Assembly (NCBI RefSeq): GCF_004337985.1
Contig: NC_043744.1
Span: 1,537,712-1,601,711, forward strand
From: Pyricularia pennisetigena
Lineage: Eukaryota; Ascomycota; Sordariomycetes; Magnaporthales; Pyriculariaceae
Length of the DNA stretch: 64,000 nt
Direction of reading: 5' to 3'
Part shown: positions 1 through 11,918 of the stretch, in pieces
How positions within the stretch are numbered: position 1 is the stretch's first letter
Layout of the letters: the number at the start of each line of letters is the position of its first letter
Program-made: the position numbers and the translations under genes
The notes under the pieces: model-generated
Databases searched by the model: none
Seen by the model: only the letters and a program-made list of their open reading frames with translations
Told to the model about the DNA's origin: nothing

Positions 1-1581
1 GCTGACTGCAAACTGGCTAAATGGGCCAAGCATTCCTAAATCTTCTATCAGATACCCGCTTCGTAAGTCTGCATATCTACGAGGAGAGCTTTATAAGGGG
101 CCTGGGGCAATATGCCGCTAAATAGCACGCCCAGCTGGCAGGGGAGCAATGGACAACATGGCAATCTTCACGAGCCATGACCTGGTTGGCAAATGACAAT
201 AAAATTCAAGTTCATAACCACAGGATCGATGATGAAGATAGATTTTTAAATCCAAATCAAATCAAAATTATTAACAGCCAAAGCTCCACCCGAAAGCTTG
301 CCCAGAAATCAACGCCTCTGTCAAATATGCAAAGCCTGAAATAAGTTGGACCAGTAGCAAGAACTAGGAGCAGGCTGTAATTGATTTTAGTTACTTCTCT
401 TTTCCTTATTTTCTTTCAAGAACTGTTGAATCAAGGTAAACAAGGGGCACACTGGTGAGAGATCCCCCTTGTTGGGACCTTGCACAAGAGACTGGGGGTC
501 AAGGGAACACGTGAATATTATCATATCGCGCGTCTGAACTCAATAACTGTAAAATAAAATAAAAAAGATCCCACAATATCCAAAATTGCATAACTACTAA
601 TGCTGTTAGTGAGTTGAGGTTTTCCAGATCGATCAATGGATCCAAGTTTGTTTGTTTGATTATATCAGACCTGTTTTCGGCAAGACTACACCCACATCCC
701 GTTTTCACTGCATTACCCCTCATACCTACCCTACCATGAGCGAGTCTATTGCTACCATTGCGGACTTTGTATCAAGTCCGAAGTTCCGCATCCTACTGGA
801 CTACGTGTCTGGAACGCAAGGGGGCACTTGGCGGAATGTATCAAGGGGGGTCTGCGGAGCCCAGAATTATCACTCCCATTAAGCAAGAAATTATCTGACC
901 TGAGTCGCGGCAAATTGGATAAGCTTTTACATGGGGCGCACACTCTCCACTACGTGGTGGCGATGAGATCATCCAGGATGGAGGGGAGTGAACGTTGTCA
1001 ACCGGGTGACAAGAGAGCTATAGATTACTCCTTTTATTTCGAAAATGCACACTCCCATTCTCCAGAGGCAAAGAACCTGGTACACTGACGGTCGAACGTC
1101 GGTATGTTGGCCAAGTTCATCCCGCTCTGTGGAGTCAGGACCCTGGACAGGCAAGAAAGACTTGATGAAACGTCCATATTTCGTGGTGGTGCATACTCTA
1201 GTGAAAGCTGTGCCCGGCTTCGTGAAATCTTGGACTTTATATTGGTTCATGTGCCTCATCTACGCGTAGGGATTCGGGGTTCAGACGAACAATGAATGTA
1301 ATTGGCTGTATCTACCCATACTAATTATCTCTCTATACTATAGGCACAAAAGGAAGGTATTTGCGATCTGTTCTAGACACAACAATAGGGAGTTGGGTGG
1401 ATCCGTTCGTGCTTCCTTCTGCCAGGGATCCCAACCCAAGTGCGTTGGTGGTGATTATTTATTCTGACAATACTCTAGATCCCTATGTGGCGTTCGTTAA
1501 TGTCATGACGCGTTGCCAGGCACGCTATTCCTATTCTTTGTATTGAAGTTCATTGTCCAATTTGCCAAGCATCACGTCAAA
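1..1581. other. Intergenic DNA, left edge
   Basis: No recognisable gene. All reading frames are short and overlap without protein-family signal. The last few hundred bases presumably hold the promoter of the dioxygenase gene that starts at 1582. Confidence 0.5.
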
Positions 1582-3096
1582 ATGTCGTACTCTCTTCCCC
1601 CTGCAGCCGAACCAACTACCGAAGGGCTGGACTTCACCGATAAGCCCTACCACACCTCTCGTATCGATCCTGTGGCACGCTTTCATGGAAACGTCCAGCA
1701 GGTCAAACGCTTTATCGACGAGAACCTTTCGGTACGTTCCTGTTTCTAATAACATCCTGCGTATACTGAACTAACTGTGTGTAGAACTTTTCTCGGCTCA
1801 ACCAAAAAGTTCTGTTCCTTTTTGGCGACAATGCCACCTTTCCCTGTCAACCAGTTTTGATCGACGCTACGTCACTCCCTCCTGTCGTCAGCACCACTAT
1901 TCCCGATTCCTCCAACCCACCGCACCATACAATCACCATACTTCCCGAATATGTTCTCGACGCAATCGAAGGACGTATGCACACGCAGCACGCCTTTGGT
2001 AAGCGCGCCAAGCCACCCACCTACGGCGCGATCCCTGCGTGCTTTAGCCCCGGTGGCGTCCCGGGGTACTGCGAAGGCGTCGTAGAGCCGGACGCGCTGC
2101 CCAAGCCGACCGAGGACGTGGCGCAGCTGAAGCGAGACCTGACGAGGTGGGGGTATGCGATTTGCGCCAACGCGTTGTCGGCCGAGCAGGTGCGCATCCT
2201 CCGCAGGGCGGTGGAGGAGCAGGCCGAGGCGGAGAAGCTGGTGGGTGTTGGGCATTTGGATTCGGCGCACAAGAAGGACGGGGATCAACCGAACCAACGA
2301 GTCTGGTAAGCGGCCCTCTTGAACATGCTGCGAGACGTGAAAATTCACGACTAATGTACAAATCAACCAAAAATAAGGAACCTTCCCAACAAAGGCGACG
2401 AATTCCTCGATCTTCTCAACCACCCGATTATCGATGCCATTTTACCCTGGTTCCTAGGTGGCAATTTCAGCCTCTTCACCATGTCGGCTAACATCGCACG
2501 GCCAGGGACCTCCGGGATATATATGCACAGGGACCAAATGGGACTTACGCCGGACACTACCGCACATGCCTATGTGCTGAATATGATGTGGTATCTAACA
2601 GATGTTACGGATGAGAAGGGAGCCACCAGGATATATCCTGGAAGTCACGTTGCTCATGTCATACCCGAGGAGATAGAGGGAGTGGTAAGCCTTTTCCAAC
2701 CTTTGCTTGCGTTGTTTGTTCCTTTGGTCGACCATAACCAAAATCTTTCATATAATTGGTTCTAACAAATAAAAAAAGGGCAAATCAATCCCAGCAGCCG
2801 CACCCGCGGGATCCTGTGTGCTACTCGACAGCAGGACCTGGCATTCCACGGGCGTAAACACAACAGAAGAGACGCGGCCGGTCATTCTGCAGTCGTGGTG
2901 TCGGTTCTTTGTGCGGCAGATTGAAAATTTCCAGGCGAATCTGAGTGAGGAGGTCAAGGCCAGGCTATCGGACCGTCAGCGCGCTATACTTGGTCTCCCA
3001 AATATGAAACCGGCTGGCAAAGGGCAGGGCTTTGCGATATATGACTGGCCGGGCACACAAGTGGGCAGGATGAGAGCTGCTGTAAAGGGTCAATAG
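1582..3096 (+). CDS. Phytanoyl-CoA dioxygenase family Fe(II)/2-oxoglutarate oxygenase 1
   Basis: Exons 1582-1731, 1785-2305, 2378-2684 and 2779-3096 join in frame to 431 residues. The double-stranded beta-helix metal site is visible: HRD at about H274/D276, the distal His in TWHSTG (H348), and an Arg about 11 residues later (R359) that should bind 2-oxoglutarate. The family uses Fe(II), O2 and 2-oxoglutarate for hydroxylation, desaturation or rearrangement; in fungal clusters such enzymes tailor terpenoids. The gene is a paralogue of the one at 15538-17143, sharing three intron positions and the stretches PNQRVW, NKGDEF and SIPAAAPAG. It is convergent with the terpene synthase. Substrate and reaction are inferred only from the cluster. 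The start is the first ATG giving a family-like N-terminus. Confidence 0.88.
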
Positions 3097-3594
3097 GAGA
3101 TTTGTACTACGAGTCTACGACTTGATTGTGGCCGGAAAAACCGCCAGTCAATCTCATTTGAGCTTGGACACAGGCTCACAGCTACTTGTGATCCTTTCGG
3201 GAATGCTTTTCTTGCTCCCTTCTCGTGTCAGACATTTGTATTTAATCAAAGATGCTGCACTGTATCTGAAAACTCTGTAACGTGGTTGATCAGGACTCTG
3301 GCAACAATTCGGCTCAGCTTAATTCTTATGAGTCGTATATTTCAAAGATATCCTTTGGGCGAACACGATCTTGGTTGTGAGAAGAGAAGACACTAGCTAC
3401 AAAGAGCCCTTCAGTTTCATGAGTCGAGATAAAAAAAAGCTGTAATCTGGTTTTTAGGGCGTGACGAAGTTGCTTTGACGCTCAAAGAGGATGGACGCTA
3501 ACAGGAAAAAAAAAAAGGAAAAAAAAAAAAAGAAACTCCGGGAAAACATAAAAAATGACCACCGGCCAACACCGCTGGAAAGGAACATCAGGCC
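3097..3594. other. Convergent 3' intergenic spacer
   Basis: Spacer between the 3' ends of the dioxygenase and terpene synthase genes, holding both 3' UTRs. An A-rich run lies around 3507-3532. No gene is seen. Confidence 0.6.
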
Positions 3595-5864
3595 TCAGTC
3601 AATCCACAAACTCTCCATCAACAACCTCAGGCTGGGGTTTGGCGTGCCAAAATGGGCCTGGAGCGCATCGATCTCCTTGACGATGCCATCCTGCCACCCA
3701 AGCAGCAGCTTTTTGGTGGCCTCGACGGCGCCGCTCTGGTGCAACAGATGGACCAGATACTTTTTGCTTTCAGCAGCCTCGGCCTTGCCGTCCCGCATGG
3801 AGCGGAAGATGCCCTCGACCTGGACCATCAGGTCCGGTCGGGCATGGGCCAGATGCACAAGCAGGTACGAAAACTTTTGCTCGTCCAGGTCCTCGGCGAA
3901 TCCCTTTTTGTCCGCGTACTCGGCCGACGTGATGTTGAGATAGTCGTCGCGCACCTGGTAGTACAGCCCGGAGAGGTGCGAGAAGGACGCGAAGATGCTC
4001 CGGGTCTCGTCGGACGAAGGCACGTCGCTGGCTGCGACCATGAGCTCCGCCACCATGGAGATGAACGCGCCCGTCTTCTGGCTGACCATGCCCAGGTACT
4101 CGGCCTTGGTGGGGCATTGACGGTTGGCGGTCCAGTGCAGGTCCAGGGACTGCCCGAGGAAGAGGCTCTGAAGCTGGCGGAGCAGCACGTCCATCATCTC
4201 CCGGCTGCCGAGGTCGTGCACGGCTTGCACGGCCTGAACGTAGAGATACGTGGCGCTGTTGATGGCGGGTCCCGCGCCGTAGACGACGTGGGTGGACGGA
4301 AAGCCGCGGCGGAGGCGCGATTCATCCTCGATGTCATCCAAGATCAGGGACGAGTCGTGCAGGCAGTTGATGACGGACTTGATGCTCTCCATCTCTTTGG
4401 CCGGCACGTTCAGCCACCGGCTGTAGCAGTCCACCAGCGCAGAACGGAAGCCCTTGGAGGGCATGGATTGGATGTAGCGGATCGGGGCCTGAATTACCTC
4501 CTCCGCCCGGCTGGGACCAGGTTTTGCCTGGGTTTCCATGTTGTCAAAGACCGAAGAGACAGATGTGACGGGCGAGTCAAGCTTCTCCTCGGACAAGAGA
4601 GTCTTGCCCCCGTCCACCGCCGAAGTCACAGGGCTTTCGGCTCCCGGCATCCTCGCCCTGCCCAGCCCGGCCAGCTCATGGACCTGCGGGTGACCAGGTG
4701 CGGGCTGCTCCGGGACATGGGTCCAATCGTTGTGCCGGTAGCACTGCGAGCTCCAATAATCGTTACCTGCCAACGCGGTGTGGAGGTTCTCGAGGAGCTT
4801 GATGAGTTCCGGACGCAGGCCCGGGTGCTGGGCGTAAAAGGCGTCTTTGGACTGCACCCACTTCGCCTCCTCCTCCACAACCATTTCGGCAACTTTGCGC
4901 TTTGCTTGGGCTTCAGTCCAGTCTGGGTGCTGCTTCATCATGAACCAGATGGTGTTGAAGACCTTGCCCGCTTCTTGTGTTTTTGCCTGCTCGCGCTCCC
5001 GCGGCCAGCTCCAATAATCGTTGGTGAGGAGCATACACCGTTCGACGTGCTGTATGGGAACGGCCATCATACGGTATTCCTCGTCTGTGACGACAATGCC
5101 CAGGGAAAACTCGAGCATTGCGTAGTATGCACTGCGTCACTCACTCATCAGTAACAGCCCCCATCTAGACTACCGGGATGGTATGCACTTACCCCATGCC
5201 GCCGTTGTTGGCCCTCGACTCGAAATATTCGTCCAGAGTTTCTATCTTTTCCGTGTCGTAGGTTTCCATAATGGCAAGCCACTTTTTGCGGTACGCCTCC
5301 AACATGCGCAGGCCACCGACCCGGTCTACCTGGACGCATTCGAGAATGGCCGTCGAGACGAGATCCTTGGTCTTGGCGGAGCGGGAGTCCGCCGACAGAT
5401 TGCGGGCGTCGGAAACGTCCATGGCTGCGTCCAAGTCCATGTGTTCGATTTGGGCTGCTGCGATGGACATTTCTTCGCAAGCGTCTATATATCTTGTCAG
5501 TCACTTGAGACTCTCTATCTTGTTTGAGGGAAACAAACAATAAACAAATCACGGCGAGAGACATACCATCATGGAAACACCCAACGTCAAGAAGATAGCA
5601 CAGCAATCCTAACCGGTCCGGGAGACTTTCGGGCCAGATAAAGCTGCCCCAATTGCCCACGCCGCACGGCGAGCCGTTGGACTTTTTGTCCTGGCCATCG
5701 CCCATGATCCGCCCCCAGTCACCCGTTAGGCATATCGCACCGGCGTCAGCCAGATCGTTGTGCCGGTGGATGCGTACGGGAAGCGAGGTAAGGGCACCCG
5801 ACGCCACTACTGTCTCGCGGGCCACTGGCTCCGAGTATGGGTATAACTCCTCATGAGAGAGCAT
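3595..5864 (-). CDS. Chimeric terpene synthase (class I cyclase plus prenyltransferase)
   Basis: Read leftwards, exons 5864-5567, 5484-5193 and 5131-3595 give 708 residues, the usual size for fungal bifunctional terpene synthases such as fusicoccadiene or ophiobolin-type enzymes. The cyclase domain (about 1-330) has the Asp-rich motif DDACE at 99-103, split by intron 1, and the NSE triad NDYWSWPRE at 234-242. A variable linker follows (about 340-400). The prenyltransferase domain (about 405-708) has the first Asp-rich motif DDIED at 462-466, followed by SRLRRG, and the second motif as DDYLN at 592-596. Family knowledge: the C-terminal half condenses IPP with allylic diphosphates to GGPP or GFPP, and the N-terminal half ionises and cyclises it. 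Chain length and skeleton cannot be read from sequence. This is the committing enzyme of the cluster. Confidence 0.95.
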
Positions 5865-7192
5865 TGTGAGAGAGGAGAGATGGGATTGTGTAGTCTAGTC
5901 TCGTTCCATACATCCGATTTGGAAGCCCGGCTTGGGGGGGTTCAGCTCTTGTTGCAAAAAAAAAAAGAGAGAATGGGCCAGGGGACTTGGGTTATGATGC
6001 TGGCGGTGGAGGGTCAATTATCCATAGCTTTCGTCTGCTCACTGTAAAAGTGAGCAAAGTGACATCGAGGTATTTATACAACTCTATTTGTTTCTTGTAA
6101 TGCTCCCACACAAACGAAAAAAAAGCATCGGTTCTTGAGACTTTCTTTTCCAAGACCCCGAAGGTCCGACAAAAAGGCCAGACCACAACACCACGTCGTA
6201 ATCCGCAGCCACTATCATACCCCATGCCATGACGGGACGCCCAGACGGAGATTTCGGGCAAAGATGTCCCCGAGGGAGCATGACCCCTCTCGGGGACACG
6301 AAGCGAGAGGCAAAAAAAAAAAATGACAGCTCCTCATTTCTTTCCCCTCTTGCATGATATATTTCACATGCTGGCAGTGACTTTGTGCAGCTGTAGACGC
6401 TGTCGGCTTTCGCCGGCCCCTGAGAAAAGAGGTAGGGTCGAAACCCAAAGGGGTTGTAAGGGCAGACGAGATGTGGGCTGGGCGTGCGCGTTCCGCAATT
6501 GGTACAGGCCAAGAGTCCAAGACCGCTTTATATATTTAAGTTCTCGGTGGATGAGACACTTGGTTGTTCCTAGCCAACACGGCTCACTGTCTCTCTACCC
6601 GCGCCGCTCCGTCTGGAGGTTCTTGGCGAGAGCTCCAAGATCAGTTTTCCAGGCGAGCAAAATTCCCGGGCTCGCGTATGATTGCGATAACCTTAGGTCC
6701 GGAGTTAGTCTCTGACCCACATCTAGACCGGGGCTACACTTTGGTGCATAGAAAACGCCCCTTTGATGATCAGTTTTATCACAGTCCAAGTCATGAAGTA
6801 CCAGGTGCGGGAGAATGTTCATCCTTATGTTAGGCATTATTTGCCCTCTGTGTCTTATTGGATCTGCTTTAGCCTGAAAGATATGACAGCATACTACTAC
6901 CAAAGAGGGGTTTCCATTAAGGTACAAACTGGCCTGGCCCACATAGTCCATATTCTATCGAGTCAAGACCACTGTTTCGTACTACATATGAAGTTGCACA
7001 TGGAATATTCCATGGTAACGCGATGGGGATCGGCAACATGTCTCCAAAACTGCATGCATGGGGAAACACGAGTCGTACCGTGGTACTACCGTACTAGTAG
7101 AGAGGGAGTGTGCATAAGGCCCTCTCCCCCCCCAATTGCAATCCAGCCTGCCAAGCATACGTAACGGGCGGGACGCTTCCGATGTCACCGTT
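5865..7192. other. Intergenic spacer upstream of the terpene synthase
   Basis: About 1.3 kb between the terpene synthase start and the 3' end of the first P450. It holds the synthase promoter and short A-runs (5956-5966, 6311-6323). No gene is recognised. Confidence 0.5.
6071..6078 (-). promoter_or_regulatory. TATA-like box of the terpene synthase
   Basis: TATAAATA on the minus strand, about 207 bases before the synthase ATG. This is a sensible distance for a fungal core promoter with a 5' UTR. Motif match only. Confidence 0.35.
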
Positions 7193-8894
7193 TCATCCAA
7201 CGACAGGCGACGCCCGCACCCACAGCGCTCGCTTCTCGCGCATCAGGCGCACTGTCGCGTTGGCGCCCGCCACCCAATCACGCGACTGCTCGCAAAGAGC
7301 CATGTCGAAGTGCCAGAAGAGCGTCGCCATCACCATGCGGACTTCGTGGTAGACCAGCCTGGGTATGTGATGAGTTAGCGTTTGATTGAGTTAGAAATGA
7401 CAACAGAAAAAAAAAAAAAAAAAAAAAAAAAAGGTTGAGAACAATATCATGCACGGCTTATCTTGGGCTGGTGTGGGTTTCCATTCTTGGCCTTACCGCT
7501 TCCCGATACAGTCCATGCTACCCTTGGCGAACGGCTTGAAGGTGTCCCTGCGGTCCGCATCATATGGTGGCGGGGCGTCGGGCAGCCAGCGCTCGGGCAC
7601 AAAGGCGTCCGGGTCGGCAAAGTTGGAGGCGAGGTGCGCGCTCGCCCAGTGCGGGACCCCACAGACGCTGCCGGCGGGGAGGAAGTAGCCATCGACGGTG
7701 GCACCACCCTCGGGCACGATGCGGGGGATGGCGACGGAGAAGGGCGTGTGCTGCCGCAGCGCCTCCATGATGCACGCGTCCAGATACTTGAGCCTGCTCA
7801 GGTTCGGGACCTGGATCTCGGACGCGTGGGCGAAGGCGCCGCGGATCTCGGCCACGAGCCGGGCGTGCGCGCGCGGCGTGCTCAACACCCACCACATCAT
7901 GCCCGCCATCAGCACGGGGGTCGACTCGGCGCCCGCCAGGCACAGGATCGAGGCGAGGTCGTTGGCTTGACCGGCCGACAGCGGGTTGGACGTGTCCTGC
8001 ATGGCCGCCCAGATCAGCGACATGACGTCCGCCCGAGACTCGTCCGCGTTGTCGATCCAGCGCGCGGCCTTGGCCTCTGCGGTCGCGCGCAGACTGTTCC
8101 AGAAGCGCATGAGCGGGAGTTTGAGCAGCAGGCCATACAGCGAGCTGGTGGCGTCGTACCGCAGCACGACCTGGAGCGCGGACAGGAACGGCGCCCCGAG
8201 TTCGATGGCCCTGAGGTACGGGTGCTGGGTGTTTTTGTCGAGGCAGCCAAAGCTCTCGCCGAAGCTGAGCACGCCCATGACGTCAAACGTCATCCATACC
8301 AGCTTCTGTGCGATATCCACCGGCTCGCCGTTGTGAGCGGCGACGTTGAGCCGCAGCTTCGTCACCCACTCGGACAAGATGTCGGCGTGGCGGTGGATGG
8401 TGCGATCGGTAAAAGCGGGCTGCAGCAGCCTGCGCACAATGTTATGCTCCTGCTTGACCGGGGAGATGAAACCCCCGCGTTCGCTGAGCTGCGTCACGCG
8501 CAGGAAATTCAGGTCTCTGTTGAACACGCGGCTGCCGCAGATGTCTTCCCAGGACTGCGCGGACGCGTTGGAGACCTCGTCGGGTCCCGTGCGGACGATG
8601 GGACCGTACTCCTCGTGCAGCGCGACGAGGTCTTTCCAGTGTACTCCCAGGACCTGTTGGCGCCATAGTCGTGGGATCCAAGAGGCTGCGTAGAGCTTCG
8701 GTCCGGGGACAGGGGCGAGAGGATGGAAGTAGAGGTTGTAGATTACCCTGTATATGCGGTAGCATACCTTTGGTCCTTAGGTCGGTTAGAGAAAGAGTGA
8801 CTGAATGATGTTCATCAAGTAAAAACATAGGCACATGGCTTGGTGGTGGAATACTTACAAAAATGCCAAAGAGCGCATACAATGTCAGCGCCAT
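7193..8894 (-). CDS. Cytochrome P450 monooxygenase A
   Basis: Exons 8894-8859, 8767-7497 and 7358-7193 give 490 residues. The 12-codon first exon plus the start of exon 2 form the membrane anchor, followed by the hinge NLYFHPLAPVPGPKL. Motifs: I-helix AGAES at about 290-294, K-helix EALR at 347-350, PERW near 403, and the haem loop FAKGSMDCIG with ligand Cys about 432. The loop has Ser-Met-Asp where most P450s have an aromatic or Arg. The last intron falls just after the haem motif and contains a run of about 25 A (7408-7432). An ER-bound oxygenase acting with a CPR partner is expected. A terpene-oxidising role is inferred from the cluster; the position oxidised is unknown. Confidence 0.92.
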
Positions 8895-9541
8895 GACGAG
8901 AGCATGTAAAATTGCGTACTCGAACTGCCAAGAGTGTAGTTGAGGGTGACATTTTGCACCCGAGAAAAACAAAGGCCATCATTCTTGTCTTTTGTATCCT
9001 CCCAAGCATGGCACCCTAAACCCCACCTTTGCCTGGCACGGGCTGGGCTTTCGAGTCTGTGTAGGTGCTTGGGGGGAGGGGGCTGATAGGCCCGGCCCAA
9101 ACCCGGGGTCGGAATGGACTGGCGCCCCGAGGGCACCCAAAGGAAACACACTATGTGACATGACAGCATGAAAGCGTCCCGCCGCCAAAGTAACAAGGGG
9201 TCTCGTCAGGATACCGTGGAATTTCATATCTGTTTTCCTCGAGCACACTCCAAAAACAAAGCGATAATTAGATGCAAAAATATTGTTAATTTGAATCCCC
9301 GAGTAATTGCCCTTGTAGCCAACGCTATTTGTATTCGTTGTTACTCTTGCCTGACTCTAGGTATTGCACTTCCCCAAGAAGGCCCCTCATCAGATCATCT
9401 TTGGGTGTCGCTAAATCTGGACCCCAATCACGGTGGCCAGAGACATCCGTCAAACAGTGGTTGGCAATAAACAGAAACGCAAAAAAAAGAAGAAGAAAAA
9501 AAGAAAAAAAAAAAAAAAACGGAAAATAAACCCCCCGAAAA
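8895..9541. other. Divergent promoter region, P450 A and BVMO
   Basis: About 650 bp between two divergently transcribed cluster genes, so both promoters lie here. An A-rich tract (about 9481-9520) sits just before the monooxygenase ATG. No gene is seen. Confidence 0.6.
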
Positions 9542-11443
9542 ATGCCCGATCCAGCAGCCAGCATCAACACCCAATCCGTTCGCGACAAATATGCCCAAGA
9601 ACGCGACAAACGCTACCACCCAGATGGGCTGAAGCAGTACATTGTCGACCTGGCCGCCTCCCCAGAGTACGCACGCTACCAGGCGGACCCATGGCGCACG
9701 TCCTCGAACCCCGAGCCCGCCCTGCGCGACGGCGACAGCTGCACGGTGCTGATCGTCGGCGCGGGCTTCGGCGGCATCCTCTTCGCCGCCAGCCTGGTCA
9801 AGGCCGGCATGAACCCGGCGCAGATCCGGCTGGTCGACACGGCCATGGGCTTCGGCGGCACGTGGTACTGGAACCGCTACCCGGGCCTGCACTGCGACGT
9901 CGAGAGCTACATCTACATGCCGCTGCTGGAGGACACGGGCTACGTGCCCCGCCACAAGTACTCTGCCGGCCCGGAGCTGCGGGAGCACGCGCACCGGATC
10001 GCGGAGCACTTTGGGCTCGCGGACAAGGCGCAGTTCGGCACGCGGGTGGACGAGCTGCGCTGGGACGAGGACGGGCGCCAGTGGGTGGCCGGCCTGGTGC
10101 TCGTCGAGGAGCAGACGCCCATCACGGTCCGCAGCGAGTTCGTCATCACGGCCTACGGCATCGGCCACTACCCCAAGCTCCCCGCCGTTCCGGGGTTGGA
10201 CGGGTTCAAGGGAAGCGCCTTCCACACCAGCAGGTGGGACTACGGCGTCACCGGCGGGTCGGAGGCGCAGCCGGATCTGACGCTGCTGCGGGACAAGCGC
10301 GTCGGCATCGTCGGCACCGGAGCCACGGCCGTCCAGGCGATACCCTTCCTCGCGCGCTGGGCCAAGGACCTCTACGTGTTCCAGCGCACGCCGAGCAGCG
10401 TCGGGCCGCGGAACAACGGCGTCACGGACCTGTCGCGGTGGAAGGAAAACGTCGCCACGCACAGGGGATGGCAGATGGACCGGGCCGAGAACTTCAACGC
10501 CTTCCTGGCCAACGAGACGCCCAGGCCCGAGGTCGACCTCGTGGACGACGAATGGACCAAGCTCCCGTCGTACAGCGCCCTGATCGGCAGCGCCGTGGAC
10601 CTGGGCGCCGGCAAGGATGGTGTGGAGCAGTACGTCGCCATGCTAGAGGAGCTGGACATGCCGCAACAGGAGTCGCGACGGCACTGGGTCGATGGGATCG
10701 TGCACGACAAGACCACGGCGGAAAACCTCAAGGCGTGGTACCCGTCCTGGTGCAAGCGGCCGTGCTTCAGCGACGACTACCTTCAAGCCTTCAACAGCTC
10801 CAGCGTGCACCTGGTCCCGACCGGGCCGCGCGGGATCGAGCACGTATCGGAAAAACACGTCACGGTCGACGGCAAAGACTACGAGCTTGACGTGTTGATT
10901 TTTGCTACGGGGTTCAGGCCGCCGACCAGCGGGAGCCCGGCCGAAAGAAGCAGGATGAAGGTCTACGGCCGGGGCGGCTTGGACATGGACGACAAGTGGG
11001 CGTCGCCGGACGGGCTGAGCACGCTGCACGGGATGCTCAGCCGCGGGTTCCCCAACTTCTTCTTCCCAGGGCCGAACCAGATGGGCGCCGCCCCAAACGG
11101 CACCTACCAGCGGGATCGACTCGGAGAACATTTTGCGTACGTAATCACAGCCGCCAAGCAGCGCCGAGGGGGAGCCAAGGTCGTAATCGAGCCTAGCGAC
11201 GAGGCCGAAAAGGAATGGAGCGCGCGGACTGCGAGTAATGCGGCCAGGTTGACTGCCATGGTTAGTTGCACGCCCAACTACATGATCACGCCCGAGGAGC
11301 AGGAGGCGGCCGCCAAAGGGAGGAGAGAGGGGCTGGCGAGGAAGGCGAGAGGCGCGCTTTGGGGGAGGGGTGTGAGGGACTACATGGAAATATTGAGGGA
11401 GTGGAGAGAGGAGGGCCAGCTCAGGGGTCTTTTTATTGCGTGA
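9542..11443 (+). CDS. Baeyer-Villiger-type FAD/NADPH monooxygenase
   Basis: Intronless, 633 residues. An FAD Rossmann motif GAGFGG lies at 73-78, followed by FGGTWYWNRYPG, characteristic of type I Baeyer-Villiger enzymes. The BVMO fingerprint is complete at 222-232 (Phe222, Gly224, His228, Trp232 in FKGSAFHTSRW). A second, NADPH-binding GTGATA motif is at 258-263. The N-terminal extension of about 60 residues is typical of the longer terpenoid and cycloalkanone BVMOs. The family inserts oxygen next to a ketone to form an ester or lactone, occasionally acting as a hydroxylase or epoxidase. In this cluster it probably acts after a P450 or dioxygenase has made a ketone; that order is inference. 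Confidence 0.95.
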   Translation: MPDPAASINTQSVRDKYAQERDKRYHPDGLKQYIVDLAASPEYARYQADPWRTSSNPEPALRDGDSCTVLIVGAGFGGILFAASLVKAGMNPAQIRLVDTAMGFGGTWYWNRYPGLHCDVESYIYMPLLEDTGYVPRHKYSAGPELREHAHRIAEHFGLADKAQFGTRVDELRWDEDGRQWVAGLVLVEEQTPITVRSEFVITAYGIGHYPKLPAVPGLDGFKGSAFHTSRWDYGVTGGSEAQPDLTLLRDKRVGIVGTGATAVQAIPFLARWAKDLYVFQRTPSSVGPRNNGVTDLSRWKENVATHRGWQMDRAENFNAFLANETPRPEVDLVDDEWTKLPSYSALIGSAVDLGAGKDGVEQYVAMLEELDMPQQESRRHWVDGIVHDKTTAENLKAWYPSWCKRPCFSDDYLQAFNSSSVHLVPTGPRGIEHVSEKHVTVDGKDYELDVLIFATGFRPPTSGSPAERSRMKVYGRGGLDMDDKWASPDGLSTLHGMLSRGFPNFFFPGPNQMGAAPNGTYQRDRLGEHFAYVITAAKQRRGGAKVVIEPSDEAEKEWSARTASNAARLTAMVSCTPNYMITPEEQEAAAKGRREGLARKARGALWGRGVRDYMEILREWREEGQLRGLFIA

Positions 11444-11918
11444 CGAATTCCGGAGCCACCGGATAGAGTTTCGCTGCCGAGTGGAAACCGTGGGCCGGGC
11501 GGGCCATCTTGGTACTGCATACCATGGAAGAGAAGATAGGCTGCTAAGATTGCCTGCCGTGGCTGTGGTGTAATATTTCACAGCCGTAGACATGTTGACA
11601 GCAAGCCTCGGTTTGGCTGCATACGTCCACTCGGCGCTACTTGTCGTCTTGAAGCTTAAAAAAGATGAAAGAAGGAAAAAAAGGGGGAAAAAATAAAATA
11701 AAATAAAAAAAAACTTAAAAAATAAAAAAAACTTTATGCACCAGCGGTCCACACGCACTCACGGCAAAACCTACCATTCCAAGATCCCCTGAGTAAGCAA
11801 TTCATCATCTACCCAACCAAAATAGGCCCAAATACCATACATACAGTACATCAGGTTTTGTCCTGACCAAAAAGCCAACGCATGCCGATGGACAATCCTC
11901 CCGGGTAACCTTAGGAGA
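11444..11918. other. Intergenic spacer
   Basis: Tandem spacer between the BVMO stop and P450 B start, with a strongly A-rich stretch at about 11656-11735. No gene is recognised. Confidence 0.55.

Noticed and set aside
3652..5154. 500-codon plus-strand open frame opposite the terpene synthase
   Set aside because: It is the antisense shadow of a GC-rich real gene; it has no family motifs, while the minus strand has all terpene synthase motifs.
7463..8668. 401-codon plus-strand frame opposite P450 A
   Set aside because: Low-complexity Arg/Val/Gly composition typical of an antisense shadow; P450 motifs are on the minus strand.
9433..10890. 485-codon frame overlapping the BVMO in another frame
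   Set aside because: Arg/Pro/Ala-rich shadow frame without conserved motifs.
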